Positions 31,180 through 41,944 of a stretch of 64,000 nucleotides of DNA are shown piece after piece; position 1 is the first letter of the stretch; each line of letters opens with the position of its first letter. The stretch covers positions 25,578,762-25,642,761 of the forward strand of contig OU343065.1 in NCBI GenBank assembly GCA_910593695.2. The letters run 5' to 3'. Origin of the DNA: Ocypus olens (lineage: Eukaryota > Arthropoda > Insecta > Coleoptera > Staphylinidae). A model generated the notes under the pieces. The model did no database searches. It had not been told where the DNA came from and saw only the letters and a program-made list of their open reading frames with translations. The position numbers were made by a program, and so were the translations under genes.

Positions 31180-31404
31180 ATGTCACAATTATTCCATGGT
31201 CGCAATGGTTTACAGCAACCAGCAAAAACGTTTCTAGTTGAAAGTTATTTCCGAAATGGGTCTAAAGTGGACGGAAATTGGGTGTATTCATTCGACGCAC
31301 CTTTCGCTGAGTTTCAGGAAGAATTTCCTAACGTTCCCATTAGTTATGAGGAATTTAAAAATACCTTAACATGATCTGTTATGTCTCCGTAAACCAGGAA
31401 GTGG
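31180..31404 (+). pseudogene. Transposase N-terminal HTH fragment (DUF4817 type)
   Basis: The frame reads FLVESYFRNGSKVDGNWVYS, then DAPFAEFQEEFPNVPISYEE, then a stop at 31374. After a frame change it continues LRKPGSGRSA near 31385. The pattern (FIVExYFRxGxKxxGxWVYS...FxxxFPxxxxxxxxF...RKxGSGRP) is that of the helix-turn-helix region in a group of insect mariner-like transposases. DNA binding to the terminal repeats is the known role in the family. The Gly-Ser-Gly-Arg linker is split by the MITE at 31413, and the DDE domain is absent. Confidence 0.65.
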
Positions 31405-31412
31405 TAGATCAG

Positions 31413-31585
31413 CAGTGACGGTTCGCGCGGTTTTTTCAGGTACGGTCGAGGAACAAGAGGTGGTAATACAGATAGGTGCGGTCATGCAGCCAGCAGTCTC
31501 TGCAACTGACCCTACCTATCTGTATTACTACCTCTTGTTCCTCGGCCGGACCAGAAAAAACCCCGCGAACCGTCACTGTAGACTG
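31413..31585. mobile_element. Foldback MITE, 173 bp, hAT-like
   Basis: The arms CAGTGACGGTTCGCG... and their inverse make an almost complete hairpin of about 65-bp arms around a short loop near 31485-31505. The flanking 8-mers TAGATCAG and TAGACCAG agree at seven of eight. Removing the insert and one duplication restores the transposase linker sequence. The CAGTG terminus and 8-bp duplication fit hAT. Confidence 0.7.
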
Positions 31586-31869
31586 TAGACCAGTCAAACG
31601 TACTCAGGATGCTATTAATTTTGGAAGATGAACCTACGATTTCTCCGCGTCATTTGTCACAGCAAGTGCATTTTTCGGTAGGTACGTAACATAAGTAAGT
31701 TAACCTCAATATGTGTCACCAAATTAAATTTAAAAAAATAAAAAATCATGGCGCACTTGAGATTTTTTTTTAACGAACAATACATTCATGGGTGCAATTA
31801 ATAATGAGATATGAATGTTAATTGTACATTGAACATAGCAATAGATCCTATTTACTCCATACAGCAAGT

Positions 31870-33265
31870 TCTCTCACAGAGAAAAACAAGTCCTTAAAAA
31901 AGACCTGAAAATAGTCACAAAAAAAAATCTGAAAAAGGTCCTAGAAAAAGACCTAATAAAAAACCAGTAGAAAAGTATCGAAAAGAGGCTTCAAAAAGAG
32001 TTCGAAAAAGGCCGTAAAAGTCCTAAAAAAGCCTTTAAATACTCCAGAAAAAAGTCCAGTAAAGAGTCCTTACGAAGGTTCTAAAAAAGACCCGAAGAAA
32101 GTCGAGAAAATAATCCTAACAGAAGTTATGAAAAAGCTTAATAGAAGACCTGATAAAGGGCATTAAAAAATAATCCTAACAAAACAGTCTGAAAAACATC
32201 TTGAAAAAATTATCCTGATAAAAATTCCTGAAAATAAGGTCCTGGAAAGAGTTCTGATAAAAAAAGTCCGAAGAAAAATACTGAAAAAGCCCACAAAAAA
32301 GTCAGAATAAAGACCTTAAAAAGTTCTGAATAAAGCCTGTGAAATAGTCCTGTAAATAAGAGTCCTGAAAGAAATTTCTGAAATAAGTTCTGCAAAGAGT
32401 CCTTAAAAAAAAGACCTGAGAAAATTCCAGAAAATAGTCCTGAAAAAAACCTCAGAAGAGACCTGATAAAAGGCATTAAAAACGTCTTGATAAAATAACC
32501 TTGATAAAAAAAAGGACCTGAACATAATAGTTTTCAAATAGTCTACAAAAAAGACCCTAAAAAAATCGAAAAAAATAGGTTCTGAAACATAAGTTCTAAA
32601 AAAACGTCGTGAAAAAGGACTCAAAAAAAGTTCTGAAAAAGTCGAAACAAAAGTTTCGAAAACATTGTCCTGCAAAAAAAAATCCCAAAAAGAGTCTTGC
32701 AAAACGCCTCAGAAAGAAAAGACCTGAAAAATGGCATTAGAAAAGTTCCAGAAAAATAATCCGGTTTAAAAATCCTGAAAAAAAAGTCCCAAAAAAGGCC
32801 CCAAACAAAAACTTTTAAAACAAAGTCTAAAATTCGGCAAAAGAAAAGTCCTGAAATAAGTCCTAAAAAATAGTTGTTAAAAAAGAGTCCTGAAAATAAA
32901 CTCTTGAAAAACTCTTAACAAAAGTTTTGAGAAAACTGTCCTGTAAAAAAAACAAAAATGGTCTTACAAAAGGCATTAAAAAAGTCGTGAAAAAGTTCCT
33001 GAAAAATAATCCTGATAAAGAAATCCTGAAAAAAAAGATTTTTAAAATAAAGTCTTGAAAAAGGAGTCCTCGAAAAAACTTCTGAAAAGAAAAGTCCTGA
33101 AAATCATCGTTAAAGAAGTGTCATGAAAATGTAGTCAAGAAAAGCCCTGCAAAATAAGTCCCAGAAAAAAGTTCTTAAATAAAGACCTGAAAGAAAAATC
33201 TTGAAGAATAAGGTCTTACAAAAGAGACTTTTTCAATCCTGAAAAAAGAGTCTTAAAAAAAGTCA
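31870..33265. repeat. Degenerate AGTCCTGAAAA minisatellite, ~1.4 kb
   Basis: Short purine-rich words such as AAAAAGTCCTGAAAAA recur every 10-20 bp throughout, with heavy drift. Long Phe/Leu-rich frames on the minus strand come from the repeat. It runs directly into the 172-bp satellite. Confidence 0.85.
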
Positions 33266-34140
33266 TGAAAAAATTTGTTTTATCAAATTAAGTGCAGTTT
33301 TTGAAAATCCACCAATTACATCGCGAATTGTGAATTTTAGAAAATTTTAGTTTTCGAATTGTGTAATACTCGAGCAAAACATTTAAAAAAAATATATAAA
33401 ACGTGTCGACTAAATTCTACAAAAATTAAACTGGATTTGCAAATCATCGTTTTATCAAATTCAATAGAGTTTTTGAAAATTCACTGATTATTTCGCAACT
33501 AGTGAATTTTTTAAATTTTTAGATTTCCAATTGTGCAATACTCAAAAAAACAAATTTAAAATGTGTCGCCTAAATTCTACAAAAATTAAACTAGATTTGC
33601 AAATCATTGTTTTATCAAATTAAGTGTAGTTTTTGAAAATCCACCCATTATTTCGCGAGTTGTGAATTTTTGAAAATTTTTGTTTTCGAATAGTGTACTA
33701 CTCGAGTGAAAATTTAAAAAAATATATATAAAACGAGTTGACGAAATTCTGCAAAAATTAAATTAGATTTGCAAATAATCTATTTATCAAACTAAATAGA
33801 GTTTTTGAAAATCCGCCAATTATTTCGCGAGTTGTGAATTTTTGAAAATTTTAAGATTCGAATTGTGTAATACTCGAGCAAAAAATTTAAAAAAAATATA
33901 TAAAACGTGTTGACTAAATTCTACAAAAATTAAATTAGATTTGCAAATCATCGTTTTATCAAAATAAATAGAGTTTTTGAAAATCCACTGATTATTTCGC
34001 GAGTTGTGAATTTTTGAAAATTTTAGTTTTCGAATTGTGTACTACTCGAGCAAAAAATTTAAAAAAAATATAAAACGTGTCGACTAAATTCTACAAAAAT
34101 TAAATTATATTTGTAAAACATCGTTTTATCAAAATAAGCA
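33266..34140. repeat. Satellite-like array, ~172-bp monomer, five units
   Basis: Landmarks recur at about 33272, 33450, 33609, 33781, 33953 and 34125 (TTTTATCAAA(T/A)TAA...), each followed by AGTTTTTGAAAATCC, TTGTGAATTTT, GTGTAATACTCGAG and AAATTCTACAAAAATTAAA. Spacing is 160-178 bp, near nucleosome-repeat length. The last unit breaks off at about 34140. Confidence 0.85.
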
Positions 34141-34340
34141 GGGACAGTTCGTTATATAGAGTCAAGGGGCCTGTAGTTTTAAGCTCAGCAAGAATTTTTA
34201 AAACACTTTCGACAGTTACTTTGGTCTAAGAAGATAAATCGTTCTTTCTTTCTTAAAAAAAGGAGGGTGGGGGTGAGGGGTGGCTCTACCATCAACATGT
34301 TCCACGAGCCGCCACTGTGTGAAAGACCGCGTTTTGTGCT
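34141..34340. other. Unassigned sequence
   Basis: Short stretch between the satellite and a transposase tail, with nothing recognised. Confidence 0.4.
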
Positions 34341-34560
34341 ACAATTACCGGCCAATCTGCACGAGCTGAAAACTCGCCATTCATGAAGCGACTCCAGATA
34401 TGCTTCAGCAGGTTCGGGAGGAATTCCATTACAGGCTAGATGTGTAACACATTGAACACATTTTGAACATTTTATGATGTCACCCGTCCCTCTATCTTAA
34501 TTTATTAGATAAATATTGATTTTTTATATTTTATTCTTTTTGTTACACCCTGTATTGCAA
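34341..34560 (+). pseudogene. Mariner-like transposase C-terminal tail and terminal repeat
   Basis: The plus strand reads LPANLHELKTR, then after a one-base shift IHEATPDMLQQVREEFHYRL and DV before a stop near 34447. This is the ending ELxxRIxEAxxxxxxxxLxxVxxxFxxRLDVC of mariner-like transposases with a DUF4817 HTH. About 100 bp further, TTGTTACACCCTGTA (34546-34560) is a plausible terminal repeat end. The catalytic part is absent to the left, where unrelated sequence and the satellite begin. Confidence 0.6.
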
Positions 34561-35398
34561 AAATATTTAAACAAATATTCAAGATAACAATGAATTCAAC
34601 ATCTTTTGTTTAAAATAATATTTCTCATAAATGACTGGACACATATTCATTAATTTCTCAGTAAATGCAAAAATTGAGAAGCGGCGAACAACACTGTTTT
34701 GATAAATTTTATTGTTAAGGGCGCGAACATTTTGTAATAGACAGTAACAGGTAACAAGTGATAGTACACTGTGTTTATTTTTGAAAATTAGTTCCTTTCA
34801 TTGCATTCCTTGTTGTGTGGCGACGGTTCCATAAAGTTGAATTTTCGTCCGACGAGTTCAGCGATCTCGAAGTACTCTGCTGGATTTTTTGGGGTATTGA
34901 TCCATTGCTGGTGGGTAGAACAGATTGAATGTTGAATGGAAGTGAAGTCGGGATCAACATTTAAATCATTGATGGAATATATCCTCCCGCTTACTTTTAA
35001 TGCATTCCCAATGATAAACGCTCGTTGTCCAGAATTCCGCGCTCGTTCTTTTTATGAATGAAGGATGCTGCTAACTGTACGTACCTCGACGGTAAGATCT
35101 TTATTATTATACATGTTTGTAGGTTTTAACCTGTTTGCATTTTATAGTGAGTTAAATTTCTTATCCGAAATGATAAATTTAATTAATCTTCGTGCGTGTG
35201 AAATATCGTTCGGTGTTAATGACACATTTAATTTATTTACGAATAGATCGCAATAAGTGTCTTTGTTATCATTCTCGGGTAGACCATTAAATATTAAATT
35301 ATTTTCCCTTTGTTATTTATCGATGTATAATAAGAGTAGATTGTCAAGCACCTCAGGAGTTGCAGACGGGACATTTATTTCTCTATAGTCACGAGCAC
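34561..35398. other. Unassigned AT-rich sequence
   Basis: The frame at 34775-34960 minus (Ser/Thr/Asn-rich, 61 codons) is not recognisable. No other signal was found. Confidence 0.4.
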
Positions 35399-35400
35399 TA

Positions 35401-35755
35401 TACTCGGCGCACCGAATAGGTGGTATGTTCACGTTGCGTTCACCCCGCGTCCTCGTGATAGTTCGTCGAGACGTTATGAAAAGCCTGATTCACACAGCCT
35501 TGCCACATTTTAGTTCTGTGCCGGAAAATATAAATCTTTCTTGAAACCACAAAATCTAACCATTTACCACTTAGTAATTAATTATAATTGAAAAAGGCTG
35601 ATTTAAGGATAGAACGTAATCAGTACATTTAAATAAAAAAGACAGAAATTTCGGCTGCGTGACATACGCTTCACATGCGTTTGCGCTGACCAATCAGCGA
35701 ACATCACGCGAAAATCACGCAAACCCATAATACCACCGATTCGGTGCGCCCAGTA
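35401..35755. mobile_element. TA-flanked MITE, 355 bp
   Basis: The left end TACTCGGCGCACCGAATAGG and the inverse of the right end TACTGGGCGCACCGAATCGG match, with TA at 35399-35400 and 35756-35757. This fits a Tc1/mariner-type non-autonomous element. The interior has no coding sequence. Confidence 0.75.
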
Positions 35756-35918
35756 TAGATTTAAATTATAGTGTACTAAAATTACATTTGTTAGCAGTTG
35801 GAACAACTTTAGTAGAGATTGATTAAAAAAATTACTAATCACAAATACTGACAGCATCTTATAATCACGGATCTTTTATTATCTATAAAATATGATTAAT
35901 CGTATTGGTAGTTCATAT

Positions 35919-36159
35919 AATAATAATAATAATAATAATGTTTATTGTCTACAGATGTACAGCAATACATATAAGACACGTCAAAAAGGGTATATATGAA
36001 TAGTGTTGTTAACAACTTAACTTAAAACTAGATGAGGTATTCATTAATATTATAATATGTTTTTTTGTTGAGAAATGAGAATAACATTTTTTTGAACCAA
36101 GCTTGAGATGACTCCAGTTTGATTGGATCTGGTATGATATTATGAAGGACAGTAAGTAA
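35919..36159 (-). pseudogene. LINE ORF2 C-terminus and 3' tail
   Basis: On the minus strand, from about 36159 leftward, the frame reads NIIPDPIKLESSQAWFKKML followed by FSFLNKKTYYNINEYL. This is the NxLPxxIxxxxSxxxFKKxLxxYL...Y(S/N)xNEYL ending common to CR1/Jockey-type LINE proteins. It is followed by about 100 bp of 3' UTR and AATAAACATTATTATTATT, the typical (ATT)n end. The rest of the element is absent, as in 5'-truncated insertions. The target duplication was not identified. Confidence 0.65.
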
Positions 36160-36334
36160 TATTTATTCCATATTATTACTATCGTTTAAAAAATATAAAT
36201 ATTCATTCAGCAATTTTATAAGCTCGGTTGCACCACCTACACATCTCCATCCTCCCCGCTGAAAACTGTCGCTGAAAATATCAATCCGTGAAAAAAAAAG
36301 AGGAATTAATTCAAAGTAGAGAGGGTTCCCCGAT

Positions 36335-36623
36335 ATGAACGTTGTTCGCATCTCTAGATTGCATCTCGCATCTCTCGCAAGAGGGCGATCCTGCGCGTTA
36401 AACATCCTGCAAACTCCGGGGGATGCTGTGGCTCCAGGCCGCAGTGAGGGTTGCGGCTCTCTGCCATCCACTCAATATTACACGGTTCGCGTCGATATCG
36501 CATCTCTCATCCGTGCCACGGTTTTACCACCTATCCATTCGTAGTGTCCACCCATCTCTTCACGTAACCACGACCCCGCGTTGCTTAACTGCACTCGTCA
36601 CACAACCAACGGAACTGCAGGTA
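36335..36623 (+). other. GC-richer segment with a possible 5' splice site
   Basis: This segment is clearly richer in GC and CpG than its flanks and matches no repeat in the window. It ends in CTGCAG followed by GTAGGAAGT (36617-36631), a reasonable 5' splice site. It could be a non-coding first exon or promoter region of a host gene. No initiation or coding evidence supports that beyond composition. Confidence 0.2.
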
Positions 36624-37639
36624 GGAAGTGTATTCTCTATCGGTGTTTGCGTGGGGGTGCGTGCGACTGACTCGGTGTGTATGTGTGTGTGTGTGCTATA
36701 ATGTGTACTTGTGATATGCTGCGCCCCCGAAAGACCGTGGGACGTTACTTTACCCTTAACAAGCATGGGGAAGAAATAATTATGTTGGTGTAATTGTTAG
36801 AGTTAACAATACATGCTAAGGGTTGTTGTTGCGGTGTATTTCAAACTACGATTGAATGGATATATGGAGCACTTGGAAATAGTAAATAATGTGTTCGATT
36901 TTATTTTCAAAACTTTTCGATCAATGAATTTTATTATTCTGTAAATTATTGTGTATTGAGTTATCCTTCTACCAAAGTTACTGAAATTCAGCTTCTGTAG
37001 AATACGAAGATTGAAATTGTTGCAGTTATTGCCCTAAATATAATTATATAGCTGCATATTTTAGGTGTGTTATTGTTCTATTTTTGAATAAACAGATAAA
37101 TTTTAAAACATACTTCCAATATATGAAAAAATCTTCATTAAAGAGTAAATATATTAGCAAATTTATAAAAGACATGATATGTAGTGTCTCAGCCTTAAAA
37201 ATGTTCATGCAGTCATCATTTCTAGTAAACTAAAATGACTACAATCGTCAATCGAGCCTGTTTTTATTTTTATTTTAGTGAACAGTCCGTAAACACAAAA
37301 TGTAATCAAATTGATTAAAGTCACTGATTTAAAAAATGTAAACTTTGCTACAGGTATTACATGAGTTTTTTAAAAAGAAGAAAAGTAGGATCAAATTGCT
37401 GTAAACAGTCTAGAGTTACCAATAAGTGTACCTAAAATGTTCCTAACTTGGCTAAACAAAGCTGGTGAATAAAAGTTTCAGTGTATTTATTGTAGAATGT
37501 ATGGAACCGAAGAAAACAGGAAGCACCCTGTTCAAATATTTAATGATAAAATTAACAAATACTTTTTAGGAATCGAATTATCTTTCATTATGTCAGGTAT
37601 ATAATTTAAAACGAGTTTAAGCGTTCAATGACCTTGTGT
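36624..37639. other. Unassigned AT-rich sequence
   Basis: A (GT)n-like tract lies at 36677-36694. Nothing else was recognised. Confidence 0.45.
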
Positions 37640-37965
37640 CTGTTGGGTTCTTGCTTAAAAAAAAAAGATTTTTGGATCCGTTTTAGTGAATTTTTTTCGA
37701 ATTGTTTTTAATAAAAATTTTCGTTCTGAGGTATGTTTGTCTCTGCGCGCTGTAACTTAAAAACTAATACAGGAATTAACATTAATTATTGGACATAACC
37801 GTTATTTGACAATCCGAAGAACTTAAAATTTTGTATATCGGAAGTGGGTGTTTACCTTAACAGTTATTTTTTTATAAAATTTTAAATATGAAATATGTCG
37901 ATGTGGCAATCATGTAACTTTCTCCAAATTGATGGTAAAATCGGAATTTTTGTAATATTTTTCAT
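37640..37965 (+). repeat. Degenerate 'ACTTTCTCC' repeat fragment
   Basis: Contains in order GTCTCTGCGCGCTGTAACTT, AATCCGAAGAACTTAAAATT, GGAAGTGGGTGTTTACCTTA and GATGTGGCAATCATGTAACT, then TTCTCC. The first three match the plus-strand family order. The final block is inverted relative to the other copies, so this copy is rearranged as well as decayed. Confidence 0.6.
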
Positions 37966-38254
37966 ATGTATCGGTTGTTTCAAAAACCTTATAAATTATT
38001 GATTATAGCATACACTATAATGGATGTTTATGTAAATCTTATGTAGTATTATGTAAGTATTATAATTTTATAGTAATAAACTAAAAAATGACAAAATTAT
38101 CCAATTTTTATCAGTTGTTTCAAAAACAAAGTAGTTTATGAGAAATCATCGTCATCTTTAATATCTGTTATAATCAGTTTAAATTTTTGATATTTAGAAA
38201 AAATTGAAAAAAAACATTATTTTTTCACGATACTATCTGATCAGTAGCTCACAA
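37966..38254. other. Unassigned AT-rich sequence
   Basis: Nothing was recognised here. Confidence 0.5.
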
Positions 38255-38257
38255 TTA

Positions 38258-38475
38258 ACAGCCCGTTCACACGGCACCGAATCAGTCGTTTTACCGATTC
38301 GGTTATTTTGCCGGCTTCCATAGTGGCGCATATATTTTAATGTCGTTTAATACGATACCGTATACGGTCGACGGCAGTATTGTGTGAACACACATATTGA
38401 AATATATGCGCCACTATAGAAAACGGCAAAATAACCAAATCGGCAAAACGACCGATTCGGTGCCGTGTAAACGGT
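38258..38475. mobile_element. Foldback MITE, 218 bp, PIF/Harbinger-like
   Basis: Ends ACAGCCCGTTCACACGGCAC and, inverted, ACCGTTTACACGGCACC continue inward through ATTCGGT, CGGCAAAATAACC and ATATGCGCCACTAT on both arms. TTA flanks both sides (38255-38257 and 38476-38478). Confidence 0.75.
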
Positions 38476-38478
38476 TTA

Positions 38479-39266
38479 GAAATTTGACAATTTTATTCAT
38501 CCCATATATTACTTAGACGATATAATATAGTAATGGCTTTCACTCTATAAGCTTGCATTTAAAATTCAATTTCGCACTAGTGTGATAATATTAATCGTTG
38601 CATTCAACAAGCTTGCAACTGATCTATAAAATTTTTGTGACTTGCATTAAGGTGTTGTTGCGTTTGTAATTTTCTTACCGTGGGAAAAATCATGTTCATA
38701 ACTAGAGCAAAAGTGCAAAATCATATTGCTCGTGTATTTGCTTCACTCGTTCGTCAAACTTCACACACACGCTAGCTATTTGCCACTTTTGGCCCTTATT
38801 ATGAAATTTACTATTTTAATGCATGTATTACGTGTCATACATTCACACGCAATGGCTATTACTCACTTGTTGTCTCGCGGCTCATATTGCAAACCACATC
38901 TGCGTGAGTAATGGTCATCATTACACACCGTTGAATAATATTATGTTATTACAAATTTCTGTAAATAATTGGCCAATATAGTTATTTGATAAGAAGGTGT
39001 CAATTAAAATTATTTAAATGTATTTAAATAATGAAAATGTGCAAGGTGACGCTCGAGAATTTTTAAATTTCCCGCCATGATCTCATCAAATTCGGTTGCG
39101 GACGTTTAGTTTCAACTTTATTCGTGGGATTTTAAGCGATAAGTCGCCTCTGACTTTTTTCGAGATTTGTCCGTATTTTTAGTAATAGTCATCAATGCAC
39201 ATATTAATTTACGCTGCATATATAACGTTTTAAATTGAGTAAATTTCCACATAACTTCAACGTAAG
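38479..39266. other. Unassigned AT-rich sequence
   Basis: No gene, RNA or repeat was recognised. Confidence 0.5.
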
Positions 39267-39413
39267 GTGTGAGCCGCAGAATTTTTTCTGAGTTGGCCAT
39301 GCCTGAGAGAGAGAAACATAGCAGTCATGTCTGAGATTAATTCAATAATCTAGTCTCATGTCGTAATAATATATCTCACAGCCAACTCTGAAACAAAATT
39401 TTGTGGCTCACAC
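39267..39413. mobile_element. Short inverted-repeat element, 147 bp
   Basis: The arms GTGTGAGCCGCAGAATTTTT... and GCCAACTCTG...GTGGCTCACAC are inverted copies over about 32 bp with a non-repetitive centre. Target duplications are not clear, so the class is open. Confidence 0.6.
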
Positions 39414-40955
39414 GATATATCATACTGACTATACAGTGAGCGCCTAAAGTATGAAATATATTTAATAAAATCGAAATAAAATATTTTTGGAAAAAAATCC
39501 TCGAACAGGTCGATTTTCTTTTATAAAAATACACATTTTTGCATGAAAGTCGATTTTCAGTCGACATTTGTTTTTGAGTAATGACGTACACCATTTTGTT
39601 TTTAAATGACAACACCCCATTTTTGTTCTTGATTTTGACAGATCTTTTGATTGTCGAACTGGCAGTATAAAAATATTGCCATCTTACATAAGAAATTTTT
39701 CGAGTTAATGACAATTGAATGTGAGAACCTGACATTTAAAGTTTTTGCAAAATGACCTTGTTCCAGCGCTTGTAGCAACAATTTTTTCAAACAACAATGA
39801 TCTTGGCCTTCCATATAATACAATATAGTTTCAGCAAGATGGCGCATCCCCGCACTAGGCGCATTTTTTGTTTTTTTTTTCTTTTTCGAACATGTAGAAA
39901 TTTTTCTTGAACATTTTGAATATTTTCTAGGCTAAGAAATATTTTGCTCCCATCTACAAATCCACGAAATTTCATTAAAATCGGAGGGGCACATTGGGTT
40001 GGTTATTAATAATTTTATATTCTATTTAGTAAAATAATGGTTAGCCATGAAACAATGACAATAAAAAATAATAACACCTTAATTAGTATTATTCTTGTCA
40101 AATAAGTTTATCAGTCTTTTATAGTATTAAAGCTTTTCTAAGTGTTTCTGAAAATAATAATGGATTTATTTTTCTGACGAAAAAAAACATCTCATACTCG
40201 TTTGTTATATTTATTCTAATAAAAATGTCGCAATATTTTATTGAAAATTCACCCTGTATAATATGAGGTAAAGGTTTGAACCCATAAATAGCTATCCACA
40301 ATCATTTTATGCAATTTAATATATTAACTCGACACAATACTGTGTTAAATGCCAACCTATGGATACTTGATCTTATTATTTCTGTGCCAAGTTTAAAATA
40401 TAATTTTTCTATTTTGCGTCTAAAACAGTCATTAACGCACTCGTATGGGTTCGTTAATGGCTCGCCGTGTGCTCTAATCATTTAATGTTTCAAGGTTGGC
40501 ACCGTTGAAATTCAGTGCTAAATTTTCGGCGAGATAGTTTTAAGGTTGTGTGGAAATCGGAAACTAATTTCAAATTTAAATGTCAATTATTAGTGTTACC
40601 AACCACCATACATTATTTTCTAAATATGTATGGGCGATTCTTTTATTTGGAAATGGAATAAAAGGGGCAAAATAGAAAATATCTGTAAAAAACTCGTTCA
40701 GGCCCTTTTTTCGCACTCGTCGCTACCCTCGTCGTTTTCTACACTCGAACGCGTGCGAAAAATCGCACTTATTGAACTCGTTTTTTAATATACTAATTTA
40801 ACACGATTTGATATTAGTCAATGAAAATTTGCATCGTCCAGATTACTTTGTGATTTAGAGTTAACCATTGAAAACAGTTCTAATTTTATTTCTAATTAAT
40901 CGCAAATTGATTTGGTGTTTTCTCCAAATCGGAGCTAAGAATATTTTACTGTGAA
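39414..40955. other. Unassigned AT-rich sequence
   Basis: Frames such as 39376-39735 minus and 39602-39847 minus are Lys/Phe/Ile-rich without motifs. No repeat was matched. Confidence 0.45.
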
Positions 40956-41198
40956 ATGTTCTTAATAAATCGGAATGCTGTCATGAACTTGAATGGACGT
41001 AATGAGTTTTTTATGAGTTGTCCAAATGTGTTCCTGCTCGAAAAAGTAATTAAAAATAAAGTTCCTCCACGGTTTAGTATGCCTTTAAGAAAATTGATGA
41101 ACAGTAAAAATCGTGCCTTGAAAATTAGTTATTTAAAATTCAAAATAGGTCGTTTAAGAAGAGAAATTCATAATCTAATGAAAATGTCATCATATTAA
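40956..41198 (+). pseudogene. Possible Penelope-like N-terminal fragment
   Basis: The frame contains FLLEKVIKNKVPPRFSMPLR, then NRALKISYLKFKIGRLRREI. It resembles the region before the RT in Penelope-like proteins, where a FLxxCxxNxxxPxxLxxxxP segment is followed by basic helices. It lies just upstream of, and in the same orientation as, a Penelope GIY-YIG segment at 41485, but no RT lies between. It could be one internally deleted element or two pieces. The similarity is from family patterns only and is moderate. Confidence 0.4.
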
Positions 41199-41484
41199 CC
41201 AAACAGAACACAATATTTTCCGTCTGTTTTTTTTTTTTATATTTTGAATTTTTGAACTTATTGTTCCAAAGAATGTTAATTTATATGATTTGTTTTCTGT
41301 GGTTGGCTGGCAGCGTATATGTAATTTTTAATTAGTTTTAATTGAATTTAGGTAATTAATTTGGGTATAAGGGATTCCGGATAGTCATTATTAGAAGCAA
41401 TTTGTTAAAAAAACGGGACACAGTTGACATAGTTTTTAGATCAAACACCAAACTCTGTAATTTAATTTTAATGCAAAAACAACA

Positions 41485-41811
41485 ATGAACAGTATGTACA
41501 AGTCAGGAATTTACAGTTCAACATGTCCAGATTGCGGCGGAGTGTACATCGGACAATCAGGTCGTAATTTTCAAATTCGACTAAAAGAACATCTTAGATC
41601 ATACAATGTAAAACATAACAATTCAACCTTTGCAAATCTGTTACAGTCAAACCATAATTTCGGCAGGGATTCAGAATTTCACTGAAAAGGGTGGAACAAT
41701 GGATTTACTGGAAGCCCTTGAAATTCACAAGGCCAAAATTAATCCGGGAATATCTATCCTCAACGACCAGATTGACCTGATGTACACCCTACTTTTCGAA
41801 GCGTTCTAGTT
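41485..41811 (+). pseudogene. Penelope-like GIY-YIG endonuclease, frameshifted
   Basis: The 66-codon frame reads SGIYSSTCPDCGGVYIGQSG, then RNFQIRLKEHLRSYN. It has the GIY and YIG halves, the CxxC between them and the catalytic Arg region (GRNFxxRxKEH). This is the C-terminal endonuclease typical of Penelope-like retroelements, which nicks the target for priming. The frame stops at 41685. In another phase it continues FTEKGGTMDLLEALEIHKAK, then ISILNDQIDLMYTLLFEAF and a stop at 41811, which gives the catalytic Glu region and the natural C-terminus. The RT domain is missing and the frame is broken. Confidence 0.75.
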
Positions 41812-41812
41812 G

Positions 41813-41815
<3 letters not shown>

Positions 41816-41877
<62 letters not shown>
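41816..41877. repeat. (TA)n microsatellite
   Basis: About 30 uninterrupted TA units directly after the Penelope-like stop codon. Confidence 0.95.
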
Positions 41878-41881
<4 letters not shown>

Positions 41882-41907
41882 CGTATTTCGTATTTTAAGT
41901 ACTTGGT

Positions 41908-41940
41908 TTGAAATGATTACTGTGTAATTGAAACTAGTCA
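41908..41940 (+). ncRNA. Hammerhead-like remnant downstream of the Penelope fragment
   Basis: TTGAAATGA, then TTAC-TGT-GTAA (a 4-bp stem), then TT, then GAAACTAGTC. The last part has the GAAA box, a self-complementary ACTAGT in the stem III position and C at the cleavage position, the same plan as the better motif at 63.8 kb. The CUGAUGA box is not intact and stem I is not evident. Hammerhead motifs are known from Penelope-like elements, which makes the position suggestive. Confidence 0.25.
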
Positions 41941-41944
41941 CGTA

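Larger units (their letters stand above)
31074..31780. mobile_element. TIR element with DUF4817-type HTH, interrupted by a MITE
   Basis: The ends form inverted repeats of about 55 bp (TGTTCATTAAAAA...CCTCAAGTGTGCCATGATTT at the left, mirrored at 31727-31780). The inside carries the N-terminal transposase segment at 31180-31430 and its continuation near 31590-31680, with a 173-bp MITE between. Total length is only about 700 bp, so the catalytic part is missing: a deletion derivative of a Tc1/mariner-related element. The target duplication is unclear. Confidence 0.6.

Noticed and set aside
32210..32702. Long Phe/Leu-rich minus-strand frames suggesting membrane proteins
   Set aside because: They are translations of the degenerate AGTCCTGAAAA array.
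36560..36766. Minus-strand frame with a His/Thr run
   Set aside because: The run is from a GT microsatellite. No other support.
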